A stretch of 16,223 bases of DNA from Amoebophrya sp. AT5.2 (GCA_005223375.1 RXOD01005046.1:1-16223); one strand, 5' to 3'; numbered from the stretch's first letter, positions 9,589 through 16,223 are shown. Translations and numbers: made by a program. The notes: generated from the sequence alone by a model not told the origin.

Positions 9589-12500
9589 CGATTACTTCGT
9601 CGTAGTCATTTGCGAAGATGGAGACCGTTTTCGGCGTTGGGATCTCGTATGTTACGCCGCCCACGAGGCCGATCTCTTCTTCATTTGCGGACCCGTTCGC
9701 GGCTTGGCTTTGATTTGAGTATTGACCGCCGCCCTCATTTGTGGACTTTTGATCATCAGGCACAAACTTAACAAAATGAAAGCCCAAATGTTTCCTCCTC
9801 CATTTTCCGCCGTACACTGCCGCCGCAGCAAAGAGTTTCAATTCGTCGTCGATCTTCGTTTCATCCTCAAAAACGGCACCGGAAACAGATGCCAAATTCG
9901 TTCTTCTTTCTTCATCATCCTTTTCAAAAAGTTTCGTAGCCTCGTGCTCTTCGGAAGGTCCGTTTACAACTTGCAGGTCCTGACATAGCCTGTTAAATCT
10001 CAACTCAAGTTCTTTTTTGCGTCGTCTTCCGTTTCTCCCCCTGTTGCGCCTGCAGCCGTCGAACTGGGTGACAATAGCCACCCTTCGCATTCGACCGACC
10101 TGCACGCCGCCGACATCGCCTTCAATTTCCTTTTTATCGCCAAAAACAGTCTTCGCGCAGCCATTCGTTTTTTGTTTACTTATGGTCCCAGTACACGCCG
10201 TTGCCGTTGTAGTTTCCGTGTCCACGGCCGCCTCCAGGCCGCTGAATCTGTTGCACCTGTTATATTTTGTTAAGTTTGTGCCTCTAAAAATGCATTCGTG
10301 ACCACGAACATCATTGTTCTCAGCGACGGCGCGGTGGCGATTCAGCAGGTAGAAATCGACTGCTTCAGCGGCCTTTGCGTGATACTCGTATTCGCGTCTC
10401 GTTTCCTCAGCATTGAAATGCGAGGCCACGAGCTCGGAAATGTACGCATTGGCGGCTTCGTCATCGGGGACCAGATGGAGGAAGTCTTCAAGCAGCGTCG
10501 AGGGAGAAGAGGAACTATTTTCAATTACATTGTGGCGCTGCTGGTGTTGTCCGTACGGCTGGGCCGTCGGTTGATGCTGGTAGTAACCTGCCCCCGTACC
10601 GCTGGCGCTGCTGCGCTGTTGCTGGTAGATTGGATGGTAGTTGACCGGACCGCCTTTCGAGGCGCCGACGACCGGGCTTTTCCCCCCCTTACTTTTGTTT
10701 GCGCTGCCCTGTTTTTGCCCATTGGGCTTGGTAGCGAGGAGGCTCTGGTTGCTGGTGGCAACGACGTGGTGGTGGCCGCCATTTCCGTTTCCACTTTGTC
10801 CAGCATCTTGCTGCTGCCCGGCCGCAACCGGCGGAACAGGACCGAGGGATTGCTTTTTGGCCTCAGGTTCGCCAGCAGTCTTTCCCTTTCCGTCGCCCTC
10901 CCCGACTCCATCGCCTTCCGGCATTTCAGAGTCTTCGAAACCGTCTTCATTTCCCCCCGCATCCGCTTCGGCGTTCATGCCGGCCGGCTTCACACCTCCA
11001 GCCGCAGTCTGCTCACCTTGCTCACCCAGGGCAGAGCCAGCCTTCGGGGCGGAACTGATGGACATCCGCTTCATCGTGACCTGCTCCTCGATGCGCGCAG
11101 CCTCGTCTTTGACTTTCCCATCACCACCCGCCTCGGCCTCTACAGCATCGACAGTACCCGCTTCATGTTTGCCGGCTTCGGGTTCAGTTGCAGCGTTATC
11201 TTCTTCCTTCTTGCGGGCCCCAAGAGCGTCCCCAGCGCCAGGCTCATCACCACGCACGGCCGTCTCAGTTCCGGTCTCTTTCTTGGGCGTCAATTCGCCG
11301 TTCTCACCATAGACGAACCGTTTCTCATCCGAACCAGCCCCACCGTCACCCGGCTCGGTTTTGCCAGCAGCCGCTTCTTCGCCATTTTTATTGGTTTTCT
11401 TCTTTTCTTCAACCTCGGAATCAGCAGAACTTTCCGAATCCTCTTCGTCCGGCAGCTCCAGCTTGTGCGCCTGCATCAACGCGGCCAACATACGGTCGCT
11501 CCGCTTCTGTCCTTTCTTGATTGCCTTCTTTGTTTTCTCTTCGTTCTTTTTCATCCGCTGACTGATCCCCTGCAGCTCGCTTTTCGCGCCCTCACTGCTC
11601 TTGACGACGTCGGCCATCTTGTCCTGGAGCGGTCCAATGCTGGCGTTGAGCACGTTTTCCATTTTTTCAGTGTTGTTTTTGTTCCCGTCGTCGATTTCCT
11701 TCCGCAAGGTGCGGCCATTCTCCTCAGTCATCCCTTGGACCTTCGCGAAAATCGACTTTTCATCGAACTTGACCAGCTCCGCACCGCTCGACTCGACCTT
11801 GATGTCCGGTATTTTCGGGGGGATCGCCCCTGTTTCGGCGTGGGCGACGAATCTCCACGGGTCCCGCACGATGAACATGTGGTCTTCACTGGTCGCCCGT
11901 AGCTCTGCTTTACCACTTTTATAATGGTTTGTCCAATCAACCACCGCCGCCACGAAGTCCCCCTTTTCCAAGTCAAAGGGGGTCTTCCTGATTAGCCCGG
12001 TGATGCGATTTTCCCTTTGCCCGCGCACCCGAAGGGCCAAATCGTCATTCAAATCGAGGACTTCGCACAAGCGGAAAACGAGGACGGATTTGGCCACTTC
12101 TTCGACCTCAAGGACGCGGCACCCCTTCATCAACACGAAGAAGTCCCCCCCCTTGGTCGGCAGTAGAATGTCGTCGAGTGGTGTATCGCGATACATCTGC
12201 AGTTTCTCGATGGCCGTGAGTTTATGCCACTTCTCGAGATCTTCGATGGCCTTCTTCTTTCCACGCTTGAACGGCAGGGCGAGGGCGCTTGAACCGGGAG
12301 CAGCGAACACGGACTTTCCTCGGACAGCGAGCGCGGTGGAGTTCGCGTCTCCCTTGCATTCGACCTCCCAGAAACCGTCCGAAACAGCGGCGGCCGTATC
12401 CTCGTCAACCTCCTGCCCGTCGCGATTCGGCATTGCGGCGCGCACGTCGTCTTCGCTGATTTCGTTGCTGACCATCCTCCAGCTGCTCTCGGCGAAGCCA

Positions 12501-13624
12501 AACTCCAACTCACCAATCATCAGAAAGTTGATCACGCGTCGGTAGTCCGCCTTTTTCACTTTGTCGAAGACGTCGGTCCTGTTTTTGTACTCCGGCTTCT
12601 TGAGGTCGACTCCAGCCAGATCGACTTCAAGCAGGGAACCGAAGCACATCCTCGCGTCGACGATGCTATTTTCGGCAACAAGCACGTGCTCGAGCATCCG
12701 CTTGGCAATCGGTTTCCAGTGCAGGTCGTCGATGGCCTCGCTGTCTTTGCACTCGTTGATCAGCCTGTCGGTCCTTTTGCGGATGTGCTCATGTAGTTCG
12801 TCAGTATCGAGAAGCCCGTTTCCCCCCTCGGGGCGTTGGCGCCTCGCTTCGCGAAACGCCTCGGTGGCAATGTCGATGACGTCGAGAATCGCCTCCTTGT
12901 CCGGGTTCGACACCTCGAGCACGTTACGCCGGTCATCCTCCCACACCTCTTTGCAGTGCTGGTGGATGGCAGCTCTCCACATCGAGTTGCCCTGCATGCG
13001 TTGCTGCACCAAGAAACGAAACTCCGCGACCTTGCCTTCCAAAACCGCAGCCGAGTTCTTTTCTTCGTCATTATCGTTTTCATCCACCTTCAGGCTGCAT
13101 CTGCTTGCTTCCTCCATTTCCAATGTTTTTACAAGCGTGAGCACGCTGGTGGTCATGCACGTCCGTTCGCGATCGAGGATGGTGAAGCGGTTCTGCTTTC
13201 CCGTGGTATTCTTGACCATGCTCTCCACCACGTCTTCCACCATGTTCGGCGCAAAAACCTTCTTCTCCAAACCCAGTTTCACCTTCTCCGCCACATTGAG
13301 CACCACGTTCCATTTCATTTCGTCCCCCATCGTCGGCAATCCACTCGAAGCGGCGGTCGAAGTGCTCCCCTGCGTGTTAGGCTCCATTTCGGCGTCGTCT
13401 TGCGTCTGTTGTGTCAGTCCACCCATGGACGCGTCATCGATCGTCACCAGATCCTTGTCCTCGACCTGCATCGCGTTTACAGGCTTTTTCTTGCCGGATT
13501 CGCTGTCGGCGTTTTTTGTGGGGCGTTTGCCAGGAGGCATGCCACTGCGCTTGTTGCGGTCCGGCAGGGGAGCGAGTGGCTTCCTGACCCCAGATTTTTC
13601 GACGGCCGATCCGACGCTTGCCAT
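9461..13624 (-). CDS. LINE ORF1 protein (1387 aa, unclassified)
   Basis: Its position before ORF2 implies the RNA-binding or chaperone role usual for ORF1 proteins, but I recognise no RRM, esterase or CCHC knuckle. Residues 1-100 are a disordered basic leader. Residues 100-610 appear folded and mostly helical (for example DPWRFVAHAETGA at 588). Residues 620-725 are a charged, probably coiled-coil stretch, and 725-925 are acidic low complexity. Residues 930-1035 are rich in Gln, Gly, Asn, His and Tyr (YYQHQPTAQPYGQHQQRH), like a prion-type or condensate-forming region. Residues 1040-1387 mix helical and basic stretches (RNRGRNGRRRKKE) and end in a Cys cluster (ACCCSC). The ATG is the first AUG after the spliced-leader remnant, and an in-frame TAA precedes it directly. 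The protein is far longer than typical ORF1 proteins. Confidence 0.85.
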   Translation of the reverse strand: MASVGSAVEKSGVRKPLAPLPDRNKRSGMPPGKRPTKNADSESGKKKPVNAMQVEDKDLVTIDDASMGGLTQQTQDDAEMEPNTQGSTSTAASSGLPTMGDEMKWNVVLNVAEKVKLGLEKKVFAPNMVEDVVESMVKNTTGKQNRFTILDRERTCMTTSVLTLVKTLEMEEASRCSLKVDENDNDEEKNSAAVLEGKVAEFRFLVQQRMQGNSMWRAAIHQHCKEVWEDDRRNVLEVSNPDKEAILDVIDIATEAFREARRQRPEGGNGLLDTDELHEHIRKRTDRLINECKDSEAIDDLHWKPIAKRMLEHVLVAENSIVDARMCFGSLLEVDLAGVDLKKPEYKNRTDVFDKVKKADYRRVINFLMIGELEFGFAESSWRMVSNEISEDDVRAAMPNRDGQEVDEDTAAAVSDGFWEVECKGDANSTALAVRGKSVFAAPGSSALALPFKRGKKKAIEDLEKWHKLTAIEKLQMYRDTPLDDILLPTKGGDFFVLMKGCRVLEVEEVAKSVLVFRLCEVLDLNDDLALRVRGQRENRITGLIRKTPFDLEKGDFVAAVVDWTNHYKSGKAELRATSEDHMFIVRDPWRFVAHAETGAIPPKIPDIKVESSGAELVKFDEKSIFAKVQGMTEENGRTLRKEIDDGNKNNTEKMENVLNASIGPLQDKMADVVKSSEGAKSELQGISQRMKKNEEKTKKAIKKGQKRSDRMLAALMQAHKLELPDEEDSESSADSEVEEKKKTNKNGEEAAAGKTEPGDGGAGSDEKRFVYGENGELTPKKETGTETAVRGDEPGAGDALGARKKEEDNAATEPEAGKHEAGTVDAVEAEAGGDGKVKDEAARIEEQVTMKRMSISSAPKAGSALGEQGEQTAAGGVKPAGMNAEADAGGNEDGFEDSEMPEGDGVGEGDGKGKTAGEPEAKKQSLGPVPPVAAGQQQDAGQSGNGNGGHHHVVATSNQSLLATKPNGQKQGSANKSKGGKSPVVGASKGGPVNYHPIYQQQRSSASGTGAGYYQHQPTAQPYGQHQQRHNVIENSSSSPSTLLEDFLHLVPDDEAANAYISELVASHFNAEETRREYEYHAKAAEAVDFYLLNRHRAVAENNDVRGHECIFRGTNLTKYNRCNRFSGLEAAVDTETTTATACTGTISKQKTNGCAKTVFGDKKEIEGDVGGVQVGRMRRVAIVTQFDGCRRNRGRNGRRRKKELELRFNRLCQDLQVVNGPSEEHEATKLFEKDDEERRTNLASVSGAVFEDETKIDDELKLFAAAAVYGGKWRRKHLGFHFVKFVPDDQKSTNEGGGQYSNQSQAANGSANEEEIGLVGGVTYEIPTPKTVSIFANDYDEVIDGEIAAPGASSSSSEVVDGDVEVAHACCCSCRGMQNEQQWVG
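9758..9777 (+). repeat. Left arm of a 20-nt perfect inverted repeat
   Basis: AGGCACAAACTTAACAAAAT on the plus strand is the exact reverse complement of 10264-10283. The arms enclose 486 nt inside the C-terminal part of ORF1. In the LINE RNA they could pair as a 20-bp stem. A perfect 20-nt match is not expected by chance in 16 kb. Whether it marks an RNA structure, a nested insertion or a rearrangement is open. Confidence 0.9.
10264..10283 (-). repeat. Right arm of the 20-nt perfect inverted repeat
   Basis: On the minus strand this reads AGGCACAAACTTAACAAAAT, the same sequence that 9758-9777 shows on the plus strand. It encodes ORF1 residues of about 1114-1120 (RGTNLTK). The other arm encodes about 1283-1289 (HFVKFVP), so protein-level conservation does not explain the match. 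No flanking target-site duplication was found. Confidence 0.9.
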
Positions 13625-13916
13625 TTACCTCGCACGCAGCGGAAATGCTTTTCCCGATAGAGAAAGAGCGGCTTGCAGTTGAAACTTTGTTCTACTTGCA
13701 ATTATTGTAGTGGTCGACAGAGTAGTGTGCTTGTTTTACTTCTTAAGTGTGTGCGTTTTCGTTTGCTTTCGTTTTCAGTTGACCTCTAAAACCACGTGCA
13801 CGCCAGTTCGAATGTTGTCGTAAATCAGTCGTTGTAGTAAATCAGGATTCTATCCTTCAGGCCTGTGACCCAGCAATCGGCTCGTAACCGCAAGGGAGAG
13901 GGCGGGTATCCACTCC
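13625..13916 (-). other. LINE 5' UTR
   Basis: This leader lies between the spliced-leader remnant and the ORF1 ATG. No ATG occurs in any frame on the sense strand, so a scanning ribosome would meet the ORF1 start first. It contains a tandem pair of 17-nt repeats and A-rich, purine-rich stretches. Any internal promoter would have to lie here or within ORF1; none can be identified by eye. Confidence 0.65.
13812..13845 (-). repeat. Tandem 17-nt repeat in the LINE 5' UTR
   Basis: Two adjacent 17-nt units, CTGATTTACTACAACGA and CTGATTTACGACAACAT on the minus strand, match at 14 of 17 positions. They could be regulatory repeats of the kind found in LINE 5' UTRs, or a simple slippage duplication. 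Confidence 0.6.
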
Positions 13917-13929
13917 CTTGAGCCAAAAT
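13917..13929 (-). other. Dinoflagellate spliced-leader remnant at the LINE 5' end
   Basis: The minus strand reads ATTTTGGCTCAAG, identical to the last 13 nt of the conserved dinoflagellate spliced leader (DCCGTAGCCATTTTGGCTCAAG, from established knowledge). The preceding bases are GGGG where the leader has GCC. The match has the same orientation as the LINE and sits just upstream of its 5' UTR. Relict leaders in dinoflagellate genes are usually shortened to the part after the internal AG (CCGTAG|CC...), which fits this length. It implies that a trans-spliced LINE RNA was reverse-transcribed. Confidence 0.75.
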
Positions 13930-13933
13930 CCCC

Positions 13934-13938
13934 ACACA
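13934..13938 (-). repeat. Candidate LINE target-site duplication (5' copy)
   Basis: TGTGT at 13938-13934 lies four bases (GGGG) before the spliced-leader remnant. The same TGTGT (4720-4716) directly follows the 3' tail. Five bases are weak evidence alone, but both copies sit where a duplication should be. The GGGG could be untemplated bases added at the end of reverse transcription. Confidence 0.35.
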
Positions 13939-13989
13939 AAGAAAAAGAATAAGAAACTACTGTATAATAAAAGAAACTTCTACGCTTAC

Positions 13990-14025
13990 AACCACCACCA
14001 CCTCCACCACTGAAAAAAAAAAAAA
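13990..14025 (-). repeat. T13 tract, CAG and GGT repeat in intron 2
   Basis: Just after the exon 2 donor, the minus strand has 13 T residues, then CAG, then a degenerate GGT repeat (GGTGGAGGTGGTGGTGGTTG). The tract and CAG look like a strong splice acceptor, but use of it would leave a 31-nt intron and a stop after seven codons. It is probably simple-sequence DNA of the original intron, upstream of the LINE. Confidence 0.6.
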
Positions 14026-14040
14026 TAGCATTCAAAGTAC

Positions 14041-14158
14041 CGCGATCCATAGCGCATTATGGCATGCTCCATCCGGGACCTGAAACGTGAGCACGATGCC
14101 AGTACAAAACCAGCAGATTGAGGCGAGCGTCAGCATCATCTCCGCCGTGAAGGCGAGT
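14041..14158 (-). CDS. Four-helix membrane protein, exon 2 (third helix)
   Basis: This 118-nt exon follows the acceptor CATTCTTCAG and completes Arg153 (CG|A). It encodes residues 154-192: LAFTAEMMLTLASICWFCTG, then IVLTFQVPDGACHNALWIA. It holds the third hydrophobic helix and a short loop with Cys185. It ends at ATCGCG|GTACTT in phase 0. Without it the first exon would run into TAA two bases after the donor; with it the frame joins exactly and the hydrophobic pattern continues. Cys185 and Cys118 fall in the two loops between helix pairs and could form a disulphide on the same membrane face (inference). Confidence 0.78.
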
Positions 14159-14311
14159 CTGAAGAATGAAGATCATGATTGCAAGCAATCATGCGCTTGG
14201 TGGATTTGCGATTGCGATTCATCTTCAAAAGATAAAAAATTTAAACGAGTAGAATCCAAAACTCATCTGTCACTCTTCTGCTGCAACGTTTTTGTATTCA
14301 GTGAATTTTAC
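14159..14311 (-). other. Intron 1 of the four-helix membrane protein gene (153 nt)
   Basis: The donor is TTTCG|GTAAAA and the acceptor CATTCTTCAG|A, phase 2. The donor itself creates an in-frame TAA, so an unspliced transcript would stop after Arg153, having only two helices. Length and border sequences match the other intron of normal size in the window. Confidence 0.75.
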
Positions 14312-14769
14312 CGAAAGCTCCCGTACAGGTCCTTCACTTTCTGCACTACCATCGTCGCCGGGATCGATCCCAGCATGCCGATCACCAGCCAGACCGCGAG
14401 ACTCTTGTCTTTCGGACACGAGCCCGCACCTCCTGCGACCCCCAAGTAGTGGTACCCCAGCACACCGATCGAGGCGATGTCGATGCAGATCGTCCAGACG
14501 ACTAGCCGAGAAAGAAACTCCGAGACCCACTTGTATTTGGCGTCCAGCATACCCATACCGCGCCAGAAATTCTCGCGCTTGTCGCCATCGGCACCCAGCA
14601 GCGTGGTGCCGTAGTCCTCGTGGGAAAAGGTCTGCTCTGGCTCGTACTGGTCCTCTTCTTGGTTGTAGCCGCGCTCGGCATCCGGTGTTGCAAACTCCGT
14701 CGGCTGCGGCGACCGCAGTAGACGCAAAGGGTCGGGCAGATCCGGAGTAGTCTCCTCGCGCTGAGACAT
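14312..14769 (-). CDS. Four-helix membrane protein, exon 1 (N-terminal domain and helices 1-2)
   Basis: The exon encodes residues 1-152 and part of Arg153 of a predicted 234-residue protein. Residues 1-80 are polar and acidic (YNQEEDQYEPEQ at 35-46), without a signal peptide, so the N-terminus is probably cytosolic. Helix 1 spans about 86-110 (LVVWTICIDIASIGVLGYHY) and helix 2 about 123-144 (SLAVWLVIGMLGSIPATMVV). The loop between them contains Cys118. The ATG at 14769 is the first of the frame. I do not recognise the family; the four-helix layout resembles many small eukaryotic membrane proteins, and a transport, sensing or scaffold role cannot be chosen. The gene at the right edge may be a distant paralogue. 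A sense LINE sits in intron 2. Confidence 0.78.
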
Positions 14770-15873
14770 TTTCTTGTTTTCTGAGACTGGTTCTTTTTTG
14801 TTTGGAGGTGGCGGCTCAAATGAATTCAGAATGCAGTTGGGTCGCCTCAGGGCCCGTGTGTGTTCTCTACGAGAACGACTCTATGTTGGAATTGGCATTG
14901 GGCGGGCTAAAAACAGCACGGACACGGAGTAGTTGGTTCTAGTACGAATTGGTGGCGCAATAGCGTTTGTCCTCTTTCGAAGTTTCGACGAGAGCGAGGG
15001 GGCTTGATACTGTTCTCTCGTCGCGTTTGGTCGGTTGTTCTCTCGGAAAAACGGAGAGTCGCCCCCGCGAGGGCGTCCAACCCACGAACTCGGACTCGTC
15101 CGAAGTAAGCCACGAAAAAACATCAGATGTTTTTGTCCCTGCATTACTTGTGATTCGAAAATGAAAAGAAGCTCGAGCAAAAAGACGTTATTTGATTGTT
15201 CACTTCGTTCGTCTGCTTTTCTAGAAAGAGTGTTGAGTCGAAGTTTAGGCGCCGTTTGTGGTTGTGCCACCTGCTTGTTTGGTGGTCAAGGAGCTGCCTC
15301 TAGTAGAAGTAGTGTTCAAGGTTCATTTTGTTTTCAAGCTGGTGCTGTTGGAGCGTTCCTTTGAGGAAAGCAAATCGCAGAAACAAGCGGCCGCGTACAA
15401 TTATGGTAGAAACTTAGTGATATTCGACGTCGACGCCGACTACAACACGAATCTTTAATTCAAAGAAACGGAATTCATTCATCTCCAGCGAGCGCAAATC
15501 AAAGTTCAGCTTCAGTTCTATTCTTGAGGCGGTCCCTATATTCTCTGACTGCGAACGGTCGCAGCATCGACATCATCTACCTCGTATCAATCTAAACACA
15601 AATTGATTTAATTGATACATCCTCAGTAGTCATCATCCTTCGTTGCAACAAATTCTTCCCCCTACCTTTTTTGACGATTATGGCGGTTCGCTGCAAATCT
15701 CAGCAAGAAGCAGAACAAGCTCCTTACAATTTATTAGAGTGCTGCTCATCCTGTATCAAATTTCTAGGCCGAAGAACAACGACGCAAGCGATGAACTCAG
15801 ACGAAGGGCATGAACCAGCAGTGCGCGAAAGTAAGTCGTTGCGTCATCAACAGTCTTCGTGTAAAGCAGAAAG
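14770..15873. other. Intergenic region, no convincing gene
   Basis: These 1.1 kb lie between two minus-strand membrane protein genes and should contain the 3' UTR of the right one and the promoter and leader of the left one. One 129-codon minus-strand frame (15270-14881) is open but its product has no domain, membrane helix or motif. The sequence CCAGTCTCAG|AAAACAAG about 12 nt before the ATG at 14769 is a possible trans-splice acceptor. No RNA gene or long repeat was seen. Confidence 0.55.
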
Positions 15874-16223
15874 CTACCACCCCTCGATCACTTGTTCCTC
15901 GGCGTTTCCCCCCGTTTCTGCGCGCCGCTGCGCAGCCCAGTGTTCATGCTCCTCCTCCTCCTCGACGCCCAGTTCTCGTCGCATCCGCTGCTCCACCGCC
16001 TCCCTGATTTTTCCCCAGCTCACTTGTCCCACTCCGACCAGCACGCGTGCGAGGAAAACGGAAACCAGAACTCCCGACGGCGTCAGCACCGCGTAGGCCG
16101 GCACCGTGTTCGCGCACGGAGAACCCGCGAAAAGCACCAGACCGCAGGCCGACCAGCAGACCAAGATCAGCACATGCACGGGGTGCAGCTTGTAGTGGAA
16201 GATATGGAGAGACCAGATGGTAA
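15874..16223 (-). CDS. Membrane protein, C-terminal part (partial, runs off right edge)
   Basis: The frame is open from the window edge to TAG at 15876-15874. The first in-frame initiation-like codon (GTG at 16179) is not credible as a start, because coding-like sequence continues upstream (WSLHIFHYKLHPVHVLIL). Two hydrophobic helices are visible (about HVLILVCWSACGLVLFAG and LTPSGVLVSVFLARVLVGVG), then an amphipathic helix and an acidic tail (GVEEEEEHEHW). The segment CWSACGLVLF...PCAN resembles CWFCTGIVLT...ACHN in the four-helix protein next door, and a final helix follows in both. The two genes may be tandem paralogues, but identity is low. This copy has no intron at the place where the neighbour carries its LINE-filled intron. 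Confidence 0.65.
   Translation of the reverse strand, partial: TIWSLHIFHYKLHPVHVLILVCWSACGLVLFAGSPCANTVPAYAVLTPSGVLVSVFLARVLVGVGQVSWGKIREAVEQRMRRELGVEEEEEHEHWAAQRRAETGGNAEEQVIEGW

Larger units (their letters stand above)
4721..13929 (-). mobile_element. Full-length non-LTR retrotransposon (LINE, APE endonuclease type)
   Basis: The element is about 9.2 kb long and in sense orientation within a host intron. In order it has: a spliced-leader remnant at its 5' end, a 305-nt 5' UTR lacking ATG, ORF1 (13624-9461), ORF2 (9588-4921), a 3' UTR of about 200 nt, and a tail of three AATC units. ORF2 has the endonuclease and reverse transcriptase of a target-primed retrotransposon. No LTRs, integrase or RNase H could be seen. 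Both ORFs are uninterrupted over 1387 and 1555 codons and the 5' end is not truncated into ORF1, so it looks young and possibly active. A 5-nt duplication (TGTGT) may flank it. I do not assign it to a named clade: the endonuclease plus C-terminal finger layout fits several APE-type LINE groups. Confidence 0.9.
4558..14040 (-). other. Intron 2 of the four-helix membrane protein gene (9483 nt) hosting the LINE
   Basis: The donor is ATCGCG|GTACTT at 14040 and the acceptor is TTTTGACCAG at 4558; both flanking exons are in phase 0. If the LINE (about 13933-4721) and one copy of the candidate target duplication are removed, about 265 nt of intron remain, near the size of the other introns in the window (153 and 161 nt). 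The left remnant (4720-4558) has no coding features. The right remnant (14040-13934) holds a 13-nt T tract and a GGT repeat. Confidence 0.7.

Noticed and set aside
7846..9771. 641-codon plus-strand open frame antisense to ORF2
   Set aside because: It lies opposite the endonuclease and N-terminal part of ORF2, its product has no motif, and it is explained by codon bias of the sense strand.
10298..11902. 534-codon plus-strand open frame antisense to ORF1
   Set aside because: Antisense shadow of the acidic, GC-rich part of ORF1; translation is a Leu/Phe/Arg-rich mirror without domain features.
12561..13682. 373-codon plus-strand Ser-rich open frame
   Set aside because: Antisense shadow of the N-terminal half of ORF1; Ser-rich composition follows from the complementary codons.
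13977..14040. Alternative acceptor T13-CAG at 14010 giving a short terminal exon
   Set aside because: The intron would be only 31 nt and the exon would add seven mostly Trp residues before a stop, losing the fourth helix found at 4557-4429.
14881..15270. 129-codon minus-strand frame between the two membrane protein genes
   Set aside because: No domain, no hydrophobic pattern or compositional signal; such lengths are expected by chance in non-coding DNA of this base composition.
15671..16096. 141-codon plus-strand frame near the right edge
   Set aside because: Overlaps the membrane protein gene in antisense; the Ser/Cys-rich product mirrors its Glu-rich tail.

Overview
This is nuclear DNA of a spliceosomal eukaryote, most likely a dinoflagellate or close relative (core dinoflagellate, syndinean or perkinsozoan). 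Three things suggest this: GT-AG introns; genes that all lie on the minus strand in one direction; and, at the 5' end of a retrotransposon, a 13-nt match (ATTTTGGCTCAAG) to the 3' part of the dinoflagellate spliced leader. The species cannot be named from the window.

Layout, read on the minus strand from right to left. (1) 16223-15874: the 3' end of a gene for a membrane protein, running off the right edge. (2) 14769-4429: a three-exon gene for a 234-residue protein with four predicted membrane helices. Its second intron is 9.48 kb long. (3) Inside that intron, in the same orientation, lies a complete non-LTR retrotransposon (LINE), about 13929-4721. It has a 5' UTR without any upstream ATG, an intact 1387-aa ORF1, an intact 1555-aa ORF2 (APE-type endonuclease, reverse transcriptase and two C-terminal zinc fingers) overlapping ORF1 by 128 nt, a 3' UTR and an (AATC)n tail. 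(4) 4428-2435: an AT-richer intergenic stretch with no convincing gene. (5) 2434-1: a gene for an NYN/Zc3h12a-like (PIN-like) ribonuclease. It has one visible 161-nt intron, then a long low-complexity second exon that stays open to the left edge.

The main discoveries are structural. The four-helix gene is only recovered by splicing across the LINE: exon 2 (14158-14041) joins exon 3 (4557-4429) in phase and supplies the fourth membrane helix. The LINE's 5' end carries a spliced-leader remnant, which suggests its RNA was trans-spliced before it was copied into DNA. The LINE ORFs show no stops or frameshifts, so the insertion is probably recent. Its ORF1 is very large, matches no ORF1 family I recognise, and contains a perfect 20-nt inverted repeat. 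Large plus-strand open frames over the LINE are antisense shadows.
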